Of a DNA stretch of 64,000 bases, positions 43,017 through 54,950 are shown in pieces; position 1 is the first letter of the stretch, and each line of letters opens with the position of its first letter. The notes under the pieces were generated by a model. The model did no database searches and was not told the DNA's origin. It saw only the letters and a list, made by a program, of their open reading frames with translations. Made by a program: the position numbers and the translations under genes. The stretch covers positions 507,183-571,182 of the forward strand of contig CAJNDT010005323.1 in assembly GCA_905221615.1 (NCBI GenBank), read 5' to 3'. The DNA is from Symbiodinium sp. CCMP2592 (taxonomy: Eukaryota; Sar; Dinophyceae; Suessiales; Symbiodiniaceae).

Positions 43017-46000
43017 GCTCATTTTCTCTCTCATTTGCAACAAAGCACCAGGATCAGAGAATAGGCGCATGCAAGCTCAAAGTTCAGACAAGAGCAGCAG
43101 TACTACTAAAGCGTTGCTGCTGGTTCCCGACGCTTCTGATATCAATCATAGTGATGTTACTCCTACTCGTGCTCCTGCTCCTACTCCAAGCGGCTGCTGC
43201 TGCTGCTGCTGCACTACTACGACCACGACGACTGCTCCTCCTACTTTACTACTCATCCTACTTCTCCTACTCGTGCCACTCCTACTCCTACTTTTACTAC
43301 GACGACAACGGCTACTAATCATAACAATACTGATAATAGCGACAGTAGGAATAATAGTAGTCGCACCAATAGTAAGAACAACATCTAATAAGGACACTCA
43401 TGCATAAGAGTAGTAGCAAGATTAGACGAGTCATGCAAAAGAATAGCGATGATGCTGCGCAGTGCAGTACAGTCGTAAATTACGACCGGCATGAACATTG
43501 CAGACATGATGATGATGACGATGATGGCGATAACGATGCCGATCTCGAGACCGTTTTTGAGGCCACCAGGTGCGCATGTGTCCTGTCGATAGACCGAAGA
43601 CAACCTTAGTCTCCGAGCCTTAGGAATTCGCATTCCCGCTCCGAGCCCTCGAACCCCGAAATCCTAGAGCGCCGAAGCCTGAAACCCAGAGCCTTAAAGC
43701 CTGACAGGCTGTTTCGTCTCATCAAGCCCTAAAGCAACCCACAAAATAGCTCTGTAGATGGATGGCCTCCCCAAACCGAAACTCCCCAAATCCCCCAGTG
43801 CTGCTTAAACACCCTACATGTTACTCAGGTGGATGGCCTCCAAGATTCCGTGCAGATGGCTCGAAAGCACGGCGCCAAGGGCTTCCTGTACACTTCGTCG
43901 GCCACCTGCATCCTGGACGGGGCGAACCTCGGTTGCTTTACAGAAGTCTTCTTTGGCTTGTTCTTCGTTTTACAGGATTTGCTCGGCTTGGAAGGTTTTA
44001 TAAGAATTTCAGAAGGGTTTCAGGTTGTTCGGTTTAGCGCGTTTCTCTTGGGTGACTGGCCTATGATTTCTTGGAGGCTTAGGGGCCTAGAGGCTTTATT
44101 GTGGGTTTGCCTTCTCCGCTGTTGGAGCTCGTTTTCATGGCCTAGGAATGATGCGCCAGCTGACGGAGTCGACGAGGATGTGCCTTATCCGGCTGTGAAC
44201 ATGGACACTTACACAACCACCAAGGCCAAGTGGCTTCAAGAGCAAGAAGGTGTAGATAAGTTGTTTGCGGACGTATGTGTCAAACTGCTCTGGTCGAGTG
44301 TTTGTCGGGCTGTGAGACGTTGGACTTTTGACAGCTATCTCCATTCACATGGTTTCCTTTCCAAACAAGCTTGGCAGCAGGCCCAAGTCCAACAGGAACG
44401 AACTTGGGGGAAGCCTGAAACCCAACCTTAGGTCCCGAAGCCCGAAGCAAACCTCTGGAGCCCCGAATCCTTGAGCCCTTCCGGGCATGGCGCTTGTCGG
44501 GTTCCATTCTAAACCAAACACCAACGAAGCCTCAAACGCCCTAAAAACCCCTAGGCCTTGTAGCTCACAAGGCTAAGAGCCCTAAGCCCTCCAACCTGAA
44601 CTCTGTAGAAGGTCGCGGCGGAAAAGATCGTCAGTGCAGCCCACGCGCCGGGGTTCTTTACCGCGGTTGTGCGGCCGTCGGGAATCATCGGCCCTGGTGA
44701 CCCGGCTCGGGGCTTTCGTCTCAGGTTCAGGGTGTTTGCGGGAAAATTAGGCTGTTGGGCTTGCAGCGATACGGTATACTTTTCCACAACAAGGATCAGC
44801 TGTGGCGGCAGCACCATCAAAGCAGTAGCAGCAAAGATTGCATTGCATTGATGAACGACGACAGCACTGCAGCTGCAAGGACGGCAACTGCTGGCGCGGA
44901 CTGCTATTGCTGCCACCACTATGAGTGCGGCGCAAACTCTGCAGTAAATCCCTGGAAATCGTCTTTTTCCTCCTCCTCCTCCTCCTCCTCGTCCTCGTTC
45001 TTCTTCTTCTACTACTACTACTACCACCACTGCCACAACTGCAACTGCCGCTATTCCTACTCCTGCTCCTCCAATGCTCCTACCGCTCCGACGCCTACTC
45101 CTGTTACTGATGATGGGCTACCATCACCACCGCCAGTTCATAGGGCGAAGGCAAGTGCAGCAGGCATCAAGTCAACGTCTAGTCGCCTTCCGAAGAGCAG
45201 TCGTACTCGGCACTCAAGGTGACAAGGTGCTCTACGACAAGCTCTCCAAGGGTGAAGACAACAAATGGATTCAGGGGAAGGGCAATGGCGAATGTCTGCT
45301 AGACATGGTGGGTGTTGATGCCGTTGCTCTTGGTCACATCATGGCCGTGAATGAGCTAATCAAGGCAGATGGCACCCTTCAGAGGCCGCAAACAACGATC
45401 ATCAACTTGTCTGCTGGGAAGGGGATTCAATACAAACACATGATTGGCAGTGAAGTTGAGAAGGATGGTAAAAGCTACTGGGGACAAGCTCCTGCTGAGC
45501 CTGTGCCAGCAAAAATCGTGTCGTGTCTCGCTGGCATAAACGAGACCTGGTGCAGCATCTTCGGCAAAGCTCTGCTTAGCCCATACCTTGCACGTGTGAG
45601 CCTGAACTTCACACAACGTACATACGTCTTTTCCAACAAGATACCCGGCAAGAGCATTGGAATTCGATTTTGCCGCTTTCAGCTGCTCCTGCCTGTATAC
45701 CGAATTCCTTTTCAGGCGTCTCAGGGTGTGTCTTCGCAGGCTCTTCATTTGCAGTAGGTTATGTGGCTCATGTGGACGACGGGTAGTATTCCAGATTGTG
45801 GTGCCCGCAAACCTTAAATCCTGAGCGGCACTGAGGAGGGCTCGCGATCTTCTGGGATGGCAGCCCGAGGACGACGACATCAAGGATACCATGCGAAAAT
45901 ACCTCTGCCGGGATCCCTCCCGCCAGAAGAAGGTCTGATTCGAGGTTGGGTGTACAGCAAGTTTCGTTTTCCTCAGCTCAACTTGTTTTGTCGTACTGCC

Positions 46001-46783
46001 GGATTGGCGGCCCCAACCTTTCAGCGTGTCTTTTCAAATCTTGCAAGGCGACAGATGCCAGTTTTCGCTCGAGCCTTGTGCTCGACTGGCTGACAGAGTC
46101 GAAAAGGAGCCCGTTTGGGGTTTTGGGGTACCCTGGGCCCTAAACCGTTGTATTGATTTTTGGGTTTTAGTCTTGGCAAAAGTGTCAGTAAAAAGCTCAA
46201 CCTGAGTCCTTCTGTTTACGGGGCCCGTGGGCCTCTTCTCCGACCGTGAATGCCGGGGCTGTGCACTATAAAGTCCTCATTCCAGTGGCTTCAAGAATTT
46301 CCAGCTTCGTTCCTTGACTCATGGTCGAGTTGTGTACGCCACAGCCCTGCTGGTCTCATTCCAGAACTTCCATGAAGCCAGAAACCTCAGTAACTCAGTA
46401 TCCGAACCCTAAGACCTAAGACCTTAACACACCTCCTCTAAGGCTTAGGCTCTTCAGCTCCCAGCCTTGGCTTTAAGGTTCCGGACTCGCCTCGGGTGGC
46501 CCCGGCGACAGTCAAAGAAATCTACGGCCCGGCGCCGGGAGCTCAACAGGTAAGCCTTTTGGGAGCCAAGCTCCCAGCTCCGAACTTTCCATGATATATT
46601 ATACGCACCATCGCGAAGCCCCGAGCCACCGATCCTTGAACCCTGCAGCTCTGAAGTCCTGACGCAGGCCCAAGCCAACTCTGAGCCCTGACAGACTTCG
46701 AGACCCCCGACGCTTCGCTGATCCAACCCATCCCCAAGGCTGCGCAGCTGGGCGGCTTGAGTGAGGGCGACGAGTCCGACTAA
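41559..46783 (+). CDS. 3-beta-hydroxysteroid dehydrogenase / sterol-4-carboxylate dehydrogenase-like (extended SDR)
   Basis: Exons: 41559-41643, 41757-41821, 42240-42299, 42745-42843, 43829-43931, 44160-44224, 44612-44696, 45219-45639, 45839-45932, 46478-46549, 46739-46783. All phases agree (397 codons plus stop; N terminus missing). Motifs in order: VLLIGSSGFVG (NAD-binding G-x-x-G-x-x-G), VCVDINAP (beta-2 Asp), FTGDLREP, IHLAS, RVN+VDGLQDSV, GFLYTSSAT (catalytic Ser region), TYTTTK+VAAEKIV (catalytic Y-x-x-x-K), VVRPSGIIGPGD, VDAVALGHIMAVNELIKAD and NK+ARDLLGWQPEDDD. The C-terminal features place it in the 3-beta-HSD/NSDHL/ERG26 group, which oxidises the 3-hydroxyl of 4-carboxysterols with loss of CO2 during C4 demethylation. 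Donors are GT (5), GC (3) and GA (2). The last exon could instead start near 46712. Other extended SDRs are possible but less likely. Confidence 0.85.
42328..42418 (+). repeat. Two-copy ~46-bp direct repeat in an intron
   Basis: CAGCCTCATAGTA-CAAC and CCATTATTACGGCCAAA-TAAA occur twice in a row within intron 3 of the dehydrogenase gene. Confidence 0.8.
42985..43540 (+). repeat. Intron 4 low-complexity: (TC)n and mixed triplets
   Basis: (TC)n at about 42985-43035, then CTG/CTA/CTC triplets at 43150-43330 and GATGAT at about 43505-43535, all inside the 985-bp intron 4. The Cys/Thr- and Leu-run frames here are artefacts. Confidence 0.85.
44968..45075 (+). repeat. Intron 7 triplet tract (TCC/TTC/TAC)n
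   Basis: Stepwise changing triplets (TCC, TTC, TAC, CAC, TGC) inside intron 7 (44697-45218). Confidence 0.85.
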
Positions 46784-47512
46784 CCCTTGAGAAATAACAC
46801 AGAGAATTGATAACAGTTATTACGTATGAGAGGGTGGTAGGAAGATCTCGCAGTAAGCGGTGAGGGCATCGCAAGTAAAGAAGCCTCAGCCCCAAACCCT
46901 ACAAACCCCTGTTTGGGACACCCGCTGGCCTGGACCTCCTGCAGCGTCGAAAAAGGTCGGCGCCGTCGGCTTCGAGCATCGGAACTCGGCTTAGGACTTT
47001 AATTTCAAGGGATATAAGTGGGAGCACCTCCGCAGCCGGTTGGGGGACGCCCGGGGTCCATGAGCTCCGCCTCCCTCCACGATGCAGCCTCGGACGACCA
47101 CCTGCCCAAGCCTGAGCATGCCGCTTTCTGCGCTTCTTGTTGGAACCTAAACCTTCAACCCCAAGCCCAGACGCTAATCTTAGCTGGTTTGTCCTGCTGT
47201 TGCTCATGTTACTGCTACTAGTGTTGCTGTTCTGATTTTTCCTGAGCTCTTACTTCTTGCTGAAGGTTGGGTGCCATCGGAGACCAGCCTAAAGCGGGAA
47301 AGCTTCAATGACATTGCCGCGGCCTTTGCAGTATCATGTAGTGTTTCCAGGCTCCGTTGCCTAGTGGCTTGGGCAGCATACATGAGCAACTGCATACGCA
47401 CACATGTTCATATTCTCACACACCAGGATGGATGCGCAGGCAGTTGCATTCACGCCACATACATGCACACATAAACACATGACATACATGTACATGTGTG
47501 CACATAATACAA

Positions 47513-47567
<55 letters not shown>

Positions 47568-49249
47568 TCTGTGTGTGTGCATGTAGGTATGTACACAAAG
47601 CACACACCAGCACATATTGTCACATAAATACACGTATACATACACAAATGGGTGGTTGTAAACAATTAGGGTTCCTTTTTGGGTACCCTAAATATTAGGT
47701 GCCGCCCTATATTAGGGATCCAAGTATGTGCATATATATATATATACACCGAATGAACGTGCACACATGCTCCCCCATTTATTCCCTTAGTCTCCTTAGA
47801 GGCTGGTAAAAGTAGCCCGACGCGCGGTGAGCATAGATCTAGCGCTTTTATGAAAGCTGGGGCAACCGGCCATATAACAGGTATATTCATGCTTGAGCAG
47901 TTTGGTGGCACAGCTAGATAGGCCGATGGACAGGTTTGCCGGCGGCTAGGCATTCAATTCGATCGGCAGATGCTCGTTTCTTTCTTTTGTCGAATTTGGT
48001 GGAGCCGTAGATGAATCTAGCCGATAGGGTCCATCTACATCCGTGGGCTCCGGTTTTGCTTGACGAGCACTTCATTGCTGGCCCAGGTCTTGCACAAGAC
48101 GACGAATATTTCGTTGCGGCTCATGTCCGCCCGCCCGATGTTGTCATGGGCCGTTGTCACTTCACGGCGCATCTTGCGCTTCAGATGAGGTTGCTTGATG
48201 TTAACATTCGAAACACAATCCCACAAGACTCGATTCTTCAGCTCGTTTATCAGACCTACATTGATGTTTACGACAGTACTGACAGAGTTTGCGTCACGTG
48301 CCAGCAGCAACCAAACCCCGGCTGGAAATGCCACTCGCGGCAGGAGCGCCAACGTCATGGGCAGGCCTGCTATCACACATCTGCTGGGCACTAAATACCG
48401 CACACCCTCAACCCAAAGACTCAAACGTTAGGCCTGAGCCGGGCTTGTCGAGGGCCAGGAGTTCAGTTCGGACTTTGGGATGTTCCGGCACCATGTCGCG
48501 AGGTTTTGTTTTCGAGCTGATGCTCACAGTCAAACGCGGTCCAATGTAAGGATGCTACAAGTAACCATAGTTCTGGCAGCATCTGGCAGCGCTGCTCGTG
48601 GTCTTTCTTTTTCGAATGGATAGTGTCAAGCCGCACTTCGCCTGAAGTGCAAACTACCCACAGGAGTGCGATGAGCGACTTTCCGGCAGTCGGCGACCGC
48701 AGCTACCTCACAGCGATCCTCGGCATGAACGAAGCAAGCCGAAATCCCCAATAGAGAAGCTCCAGAAAAGCTGGATCTTCCAAGCTGGTGCCAAGCTAGG
48801 GCTTTGCTTGCAGTATCTATTCCGACGGGAGGGTCTCGTAGATTAGACCTTCACGGTAGCAAAATCTAGGATGGCCTGCCTCCCCATCAGAACCCAAGCT
48901 CCGGCTGGAAGATGCACGACCCCGTATTGATTGCCAGATATGTTCAAAATGTTGCGCATGTTTTCCGCAGGTTCACCATTGTAAACACTTGGCGGCCCGG
49001 GCTCCACGGCCACGGAGGTAGTATACATATTTCTTCATCTATCATTAAACATTCGCATGTTTGGAAATCGTCACCGTGCCATTCCCCCTTTCGTTTCCCA
49101 GCATGACTGCAGGGGCTTCGCCAAGTGAAACCCGATGCCACAACCCTCGCCCCCCCTTTAGTCTGAGCCCAAATCACTGCTCCGAAGACTTCGCATCGCC
49201 CAAGGGCTGGCCAGGGGAAGTTCTTTCACAGCTCAGGCCTGGAGGGGGA
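46784..49249. other. No secure gene; open frames at 48.0 kb
   Basis: At 48011-48424 both strands stay open for about 128 codons. The + strand reads DEYFVAAHVRPPDVVMGRCH and the - strand LLARDANSVSTVVNINVGLI; no family is recognised for either, so I do not choose. A short + patch at 47060-47120 reads SSASLHDAASDDHLPKPEHA. The rest is CA/TA-rich or heptamer-rich. Confidence 0.35.
47513..47566 (+). repeat. (GA)n tract followed by TG-rich DNA
   Basis: A near-perfect GA run within a region of CA/TG-rich words (47400-47650), with a (TA)n tract at about 47732-47746. Confidence 0.9.
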
Positions 49250-49287
49250 CCCTAAACCCTAAACCCCTAAACCCTCTACCCTAAACC
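49250..49287 (-). repeat. Interstitial telomere-type repeat (CCCTAAA)n
   Basis: Four to five CCCTAAA units with one-base changes. Confidence 0.85.
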
Positions 49288-50050
49288 AGAGGGGCGGATT
49301 TCAAGGTAAAAAGACTTCGTGGAAGTCTGCTGCTTGCAAGCTACGAAATGAGGTTTGGGGCTCACAAACCGCTGAAGAGAAATCTGGCACTGAACCTGCG
49401 AGGTTTGCGTCTTGGGTTTTGAATGTCGGTTTGGTGTCTACGCATCTTGAAGATCCTTTTCGAGCAAGATATCCTGTGTTTTTCTGCCGGAGGTAGCTTT
49501 CGGAAGCGATCGACAAGCGCGCAGGGAGACCCAGAGTGCAAGGTCGTGAGTTTAAGTTTAAAGACCTCAGTTACAGCCGGTTCTGCGGTCAGGCGATGTT
49601 AGCCGCTTCCTACACTTCGCGACGATACTGCAAAAGCGGAAGCCTAAAACCCAACCGCATATGGCCCATAACTCTTCCGAAGTACGCATGGATGTGGTGA
49701 CGTGGTGAGCTTGGAAGCCAGAGGCTCCAATATCCCTTGATCAAGTAATACATCGTAAATTATTGTAGGATCCCTAATATGATTTAAGGAATATTCCTTA
49801 ATTAATTAAGGCATATTGGAGTCTCTTCCCCATTATAAGGGCGCCACAATAAGGTACCCCCCTAATTTTTGGAAACTCCCATGTGGTGACGTGGTGTTTC
49901 CTTGAAAGTGAAAATCAAGGGCCAGCCTGAAGTCGCTGCGCTTCAACGGCAGCAGTCAGGACAGCTTTCTGGCTCTGGTCTTACGCAGGAATTTGCGTTT
50001 TGGGTTCTTTATAATAAGGATCCTAGTATTGAGGGCTCTGGTCTTATGTA
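49288..50050. other. No gene recognised; AT-rich element remnant
   Basis: 49740-49884 is unusually AT-rich (AATTAATTAAGG, ATAAGGTACC) and ends GGAAACTCC, the same end as the 50051-50154 element, so it is probably another, larger or broken member of that family. Confidence 0.4.
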
Positions 50051-50154
50051 GGAGTTTCCGAAAATACGGTACCTTATGTTGGGGTCCTTAGACTTGTAGT
50101 AAGGATCCTACCATTTAGGGTACTATATCAGGGCCCCCTATTTTCGGAAACTCC
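50051..50154. repeat. MITE-like element with perfect 16-bp inverted ends (family A)
   Basis: GGAGTTTCCGAAAATA at 50051-50066 is the exact reverse complement of 50139-50154. The 104-bp element has no coding capacity and shares its internal blocks with 1578-1674. Read antisense, its edge gives WEFPKIGGPDIV, which can contaminate predicted proteins. Confidence 0.8.
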
Positions 50155-50459
50155 CATGTGATGCTTCCGGTCTCCAACACCTTGGGCCTCTGCATCCCAA
50201 GCGCAGAACCGTACAGCCAAGGCACTGGATTCCTGAACTCTGAATCCAAAGCCAGAAGCACTGGACCGTTCATCAGGTGCCGCGTCGGATGTAATGTATC
50301 TGCCTGAAACCCCAATCCCTAAGGCCCTAAGGCGCTCATTCCTTGTCCTTAACCCCTTTAAACCCTCAGCTGGAGTCAGACACCGCCCGGTCAGTCCTTG
50401 CCTGCCGACACCAAGACACCCAAAATCTACACCCAACATCCCTTGTCGCACCCGACTAG

Positions 50460-50580
50460 TTGCTTTGCGATCCCTTCAAGGAGCCCTTTAACGTTCGCAT
50501 AACTCCTACAGCACCCGCAGGATGGCAATGGGTCTATCCGAATGGGAACACCGGCTTTCCCGGCTTGTTTTTCAGAGTTT
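50460..50580 (+). CDS. Possible exon, extracellular-type
   Basis: The frame reads CDPFKEPFNVRITPTAPAGW and then WVYPNGNTGFPGLFF before TTTTCAG. N-V-R-I-T-P resembles the V-R-I-T-L-P strand of the 3659 exon. Boundaries are approximate. Confidence 0.35.
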
Positions 50581-53115
50581 CAGGCGCGTTGACACATGCA
50601 GGGGGCACTGCTTTTTTTTATATGGAAACGGGGGATTCAGGTTTAGGTTGTCGGGATTTGAAGGGCCTGGGCTCGGAATCTGGTTTCGACTCGCATGGAA
50701 AGAGTGTGTATTTGCTGGTGGAGGACCTGCGTGCTAAATCTACATACAGGGACCAGTGACGGAGCTGACCACGCAAGGGCATTGGATTTGAGCCGTTAAG
50801 CTGCCGCACGAAAGATGAATCCCCGAGGCCCTACTGTAAGCCCCCTCGCACCCGAGGTTCGCCCTTCGGAGAAGATGCTGCATACACTGAAAGCCCCAAA
50901 GAACGAGAGCACCGAAGCAGCCTGCTAGAGTCCAGCCTATGCCAGGTCGCAGAGCTCTCAGATCAGCGTCGTGAGCCGCTTGCCCCAATGTGCGGCGTTC
51001 AGGGCTTAGGCTTAGGATTCTGTTGGCCCAGTTAAGGCTTAAGGCTGCTGAGCCTAGGTCGTGACTAAGTACGCGATTATGCAACAATACTCGTGATGCT
51101 GGTGGCGGCAGTTGGTTGGCATGTTGCCCATGGCCGTGATGATGACGATGACGATGATGGGGGGTGGTGGTGACTAGGACGGTGATGGTGATGATGCTAA
51201 CGATGATGATGTGGAGGGGGAGGAGAAGGAGCAATCGCCGTAGTAATTTTCGTCTCCATCATTACGGTCGTCACCGAGTCCTCATTTTCACCTCATCCTC
51301 CTCAACATCATCATCATCAGCAGCATCATCATGAGGACAACCATTACTGCAACGACAGTCATACAAGAAGTCATAAGCCGCTAAAAAGGCAGAAATAGTA
51401 GTAACCGCAATCTACGCTGTTTCTGGCTCGCACACCTGTGGGTCAAGTTTTTTCGGTGTTCCGAAACATGTGAAAACGAACGAGAGTTTCAGCTAATTGT
51501 CGTCTACTCGCAGAGCAGAGCAACGTCAGAGTGGATGCCCGAAACTCCACCAGCAAGACGATTGCTTATCTGATCAGTCGAACCCAACCCGCATGGATTC
51601 CGGATCATTATCGACTTGCCACCTCCACTCCGTTGGGGGGTTTAGCGGACGCCGGCAAGCATGCGGGATTGCGCCTACGCATAGCGCCAGGAGCTTGAGC
51701 GGGAATAGCCGCCACGGGTACATGCCGCTGGCCCCTCAGATTCGTGATTCTTTTGTATCTTCCAGGAAGGATGCAGGCAATATACAGTGACAGAGAGTGT
51801 GCCAGTGCCCACAATCGGAGCAACGTCGACGTCGTAACAGAGCCAACATTGCCAACAGCAGGAGGTAGAAAGCTCACTCACAAACCAGCCTTACCACTGT
51901 GCCTGTATGTCAGGAACCTGGCAACCACCTGAACATAACCTGCGGGGTGAGATGTCGCGGTCGTGGTTGTCGTCGAAACCGTCTCAGCGACTATAACAGC
52001 AGCCGCATCAAAAAACAGAAAAGGCTGCGTAAGGACATGTCAGCAAGTCGCTGCAATAGTCTAAGGTAACAGACAGAAGCCCCGAATGACAAAAGCCCAC
52101 AGCCCACAACTTCACCCCGATCCTTCACCCTAGCGTCCAATCTGAAACTCCGGACTCTAGACCTAGCAAGACCCCGGACAGAAGAGCCCACAACGGACCT
52201 GCAAGCCTTGAACCCGGAGCGCTGGATCCCGAGCCGTCTCAACCAGAGGCCTGAGGCGGGGCGAATCGAGCCTAAGGCTCGCAAGGGCTCTTCAAGGGTT
52301 CCTGTAATGGTTCCTGTACGTGAGTTTAAGGGATTCAGGGCTTAGGGTTTATCGAAGTTGAAAGCTTTGTGTTTTTGGGTGTCGAAGTGCGTTTACGTTG
52401 TGGCACTCGTGGTAAGAGTCCTAGAGCCTAATCTGTAGAATCCCGAAGCTCTGTGTGGTTTGGCATTGAGGGATTGGGAGCTTGAGGAGTTTCGGGGTTC
52501 CATGTTTTCGGACATGCCAGTGCCAGCTTCGGGGTGCAGGTTGGCATTCAGAAACTTCGAGAAGGGTTGAAAGAAGCAGTCAGGATTGAATATGTCGTCG
52601 GAGTTGTTGCAGCAGTCGTTGTAGTCGTCTTCTGTGTAATAGCAGTTGTGGTCGTAGTACTAGTAGCAGCAGCACCAGCAATGACAGCAGTGGCAGAAAA
52701 GCTAGTTCAGCGGCGGGGCTCGGCCTTTGTGATTCGTGGTGCCGGGTCTAGGGATTCGGGTTTCTTGTTCAGGGAACTCTTCAGGCATGTACGGTCTTCG
52801 CTCGTGATGTCTTGGGTTTTGCTGACTCGGATGTGCGCGGTGCTGAAGGGACATGGCAGTTCAGCTGCAGGTGTTCACCAAGTGCTTAAATGCTGCTGAT
52901 GGCTGACCAAGAAGACCGAAGCGGTGTAGCCTCCAGCCAAAATCCGACCATAGCCGATTTTGTCATTCAGGATGAGTGACATACTTCGAAGATTCCGTTT
53001 CGAATCAAGCCTGCGATCATTTAGTTATACGGGGCTGAACAATTAGTCTTAGCAGTATTAAGTATAACTTCTTCCTGCTTCCTGGCGGTATGACTTACTT
53101 CCCCCCTCCCCGCAG
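50581..53115. other. No secure gene
   Basis: It includes GATGAT triplets (51122-51210), ambiguous two-strand open frames at 51497-51880 and a short + patch VGIQKLREGLKEAVRIE (about 52540-52590, after GTGCAG) that may be an exon. Otherwise it is degenerate heptamer-rich DNA. Confidence 0.3.
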
Positions 53116-53280
53116 TTTCGGGGATGGAACGAGACGTGTGCCGCGGTCATTGCAAAGAAGAACCCTCAGTCCTCGACCCCTCCTTGCCCTGAAACCTATA
53201 AAGTCCTAGAGCTTTGCAAAGTTGCGTCTTGGGAGTTCAAGAACAGTTATGCTCTCCCCTTTGCCGCCCTTCAATTCATA
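53116..53280 (+). CDS. Exon, unknown protein
   Basis: After CCGCAG the frame reads FRGWNETCAAVIAKKNPQSS, TPPCPETYKVLELCKVASWE and FKNSYALPFAALQFI, up to a GT. It is of good coding composition, with three Cys. The family is unknown. Confidence 0.45.
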
Positions 53281-54026
53281 GTATAGTAAGCTCCGAAGCC
53301 TTATAACTTGTAAGCATGAAGCACTACACTAGATTCTTATTATAAACCCTAAAACCTATCAACATCTACCTAAGTAAATCAGGCCCATTTTTTACTTAAG
53401 CTACACTATCCCAGAAAGCCCCAAAGCCCCAAGTCCGATAATGCTTAAACCCGAAACCCTGAACCCTTTTCTACTTTCTAAGTCTTCAAGCCCTTCCTCT
53501 GCGTCAGGATTGCAACCTCTCCCCGTGGCCGGCGCCCCAGCAAGCGTGCTGAACAATTATGGGGTGGTGTAGGGTCTTTTTCAGGGTTCATTTGGGTTTT
53601 GTAGGGGTGTTAAAGGATGTGATAGGTGCTTGTAGTGTTTTGCTGATAGGGTTTTATGTGTGTTTTTGGGAATCTGATAGGGCCTCATGAACTGTAAGTA
53701 CAGGGTTTCGGCGTAAATGAAAGTGGGATTGTAAGGGATTCCATAAACCCGTTATTCAGAGCCCTGTTTTATCAGTAAACCTCGGACGCTCCTGAGCCAC
53801 TAAAGTACTTAGTTCGAGAGCCCAAGCCCTCTTCAGAGACCTGGCTATGTGCAATTGTGGGCAGCGCACACCTTGAATTTTCAACCTCAGCTCAGACTTC
53901 TCCGAGGATTCTCCGAAAAGTGGAGGCCCTCTACCAAAAGATGGACGAGAATGCGGATGGGCCACTGGCTCAGGGCATAGCATTGTGACCTTCCTTTCTG
54001 GTACAGACTGAGGGCAAGCAAGAGAA

Positions 54027-54308
54027 TTATTTTTGAGAATAATTTGAGAACCATTTGAGAATCAATGGTTGGGAGATTTGAGAAAATACTTGAGAGGATA
54101 TTTGAGAGGATATTTGAAAGGAGAGAAATTTGAGAGGATAGGGGGAGAGGGAATTTGAGAGGAAAGAAAATTGAGAGGATATGGTGAGAGGGAGTTTGAG
54201 AGGAGAGAAATTTGAGAGGATATGGGGAGATGGAATTTGAGAGGAGAGAAATTTGAGAGGTTGAGAGGAGAGAAATTTGAGAGGATAGGGGGAGAGGGAA
54301 TCTGGGAG
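54027..54308 (+). repeat. Minisatellite of TTTGAGAGGA-type units
   Basis: Irregular repeats of (A/T)TTTGAGAGGA(TAT/GAGAAA) over about 280 bp, purine-rich on the + strand. Long antisense Ser/Pro/Leu frames over it are artefacts. Confidence 0.85.
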
Positions 54309-54335
54309 GAGGATGTTGAGAGCGAGTTCGGACCT

Positions 54336-54437
54336 GTTGCTGGTGCTGGTGCTGGTGCTGGCGCTGCTGCTGCTGCTGTTGCTGTTGCTGTTGTTGCTGT
54401 TGCTGGTGGTGGCGGTGTTGGTGTTGTTGGGGTTGTG
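54336..54437 (+). repeat. Triplet tract (GCT/GGT/GTT)n
   Basis: A stepwise CTG/TTG/GTG run immediately after the minisatellite. Confidence 0.9.
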
Positions 54438-54479
54438 GTTCGGACACAGACAGCTACACAACACGTCTTATTCCATTGC

Positions 54480-54782
54480 ATCGCATTCTCGGCACACGAA
54501 CACAGACCTGCTTCCAATCAGGAAAAAGCAGAGTTGGACAGCTTCTCACAACAGATTTGTCCCCAACACAGAAAGCAATACGTGAAACAAAAGATTAAGG
54601 AAGACTGCATAAGCGAACGAGCGAGCGAACACGAACCCCACCACTCCAACGTCTTCTCCCAAGCATCCAACGCATCTTCCTGGAACCTCTACACGAGCAA
54701 ACTGACAGAACCCATGCGCGAGCTGCCGACAGCATCGGCACAATGGTGGCTATGGCGACTCAGTGCCGAACGCAACGCCTAA
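54480..54782 (+). CDS. Open frame, unknown (low confidence)
   Basis: The frame reads QEKAELDSFSQQICPQHRKQ, YVKQKIKEDCISERASEHEP and LTEPMRELPTASAQWWLWRL before a stop. It is hydrophilic and natural-looking, but its upstream part is repeat. Confidence 0.3.
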   Translation: MAFSAHEHRPASNQEKAELDSFSQQICPQHRKQYVKQKIKEDCISERASEHEPHHSNVFSQASNASSWNLYTSKLTEPMRELPTASAQWWLWRLSAERNA

Positions 54783-54950
54783 GCCGAGCCCTAAACGACA
54801 GCTTGAGGAAACCCTCGGAAACTCCTGATGCTATGGCCAGATTCCACTGTCAGCCCTCTCGAATGTTTTTCCAGGAGTTCCATGGTCCCAGCAGAGTTCG
54901 GCCCAAACGAAACTTGAGAATATGAAGTTCTGTCTTCACTGAGCTTCCCC

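Noticed and set aside
48011-48424. Two opposing ~128-codon frames as a retroelement fragment
   Set aside because: Neither strand shows reverse transcriptase, integrase or RNase H motifs.
54027-54464. Long - strand Ser/Pro/Leu and Gln/His-rich frames
   Set aside because: They are direct translations of the GAGAGGA minisatellite and the CTG triplet run.
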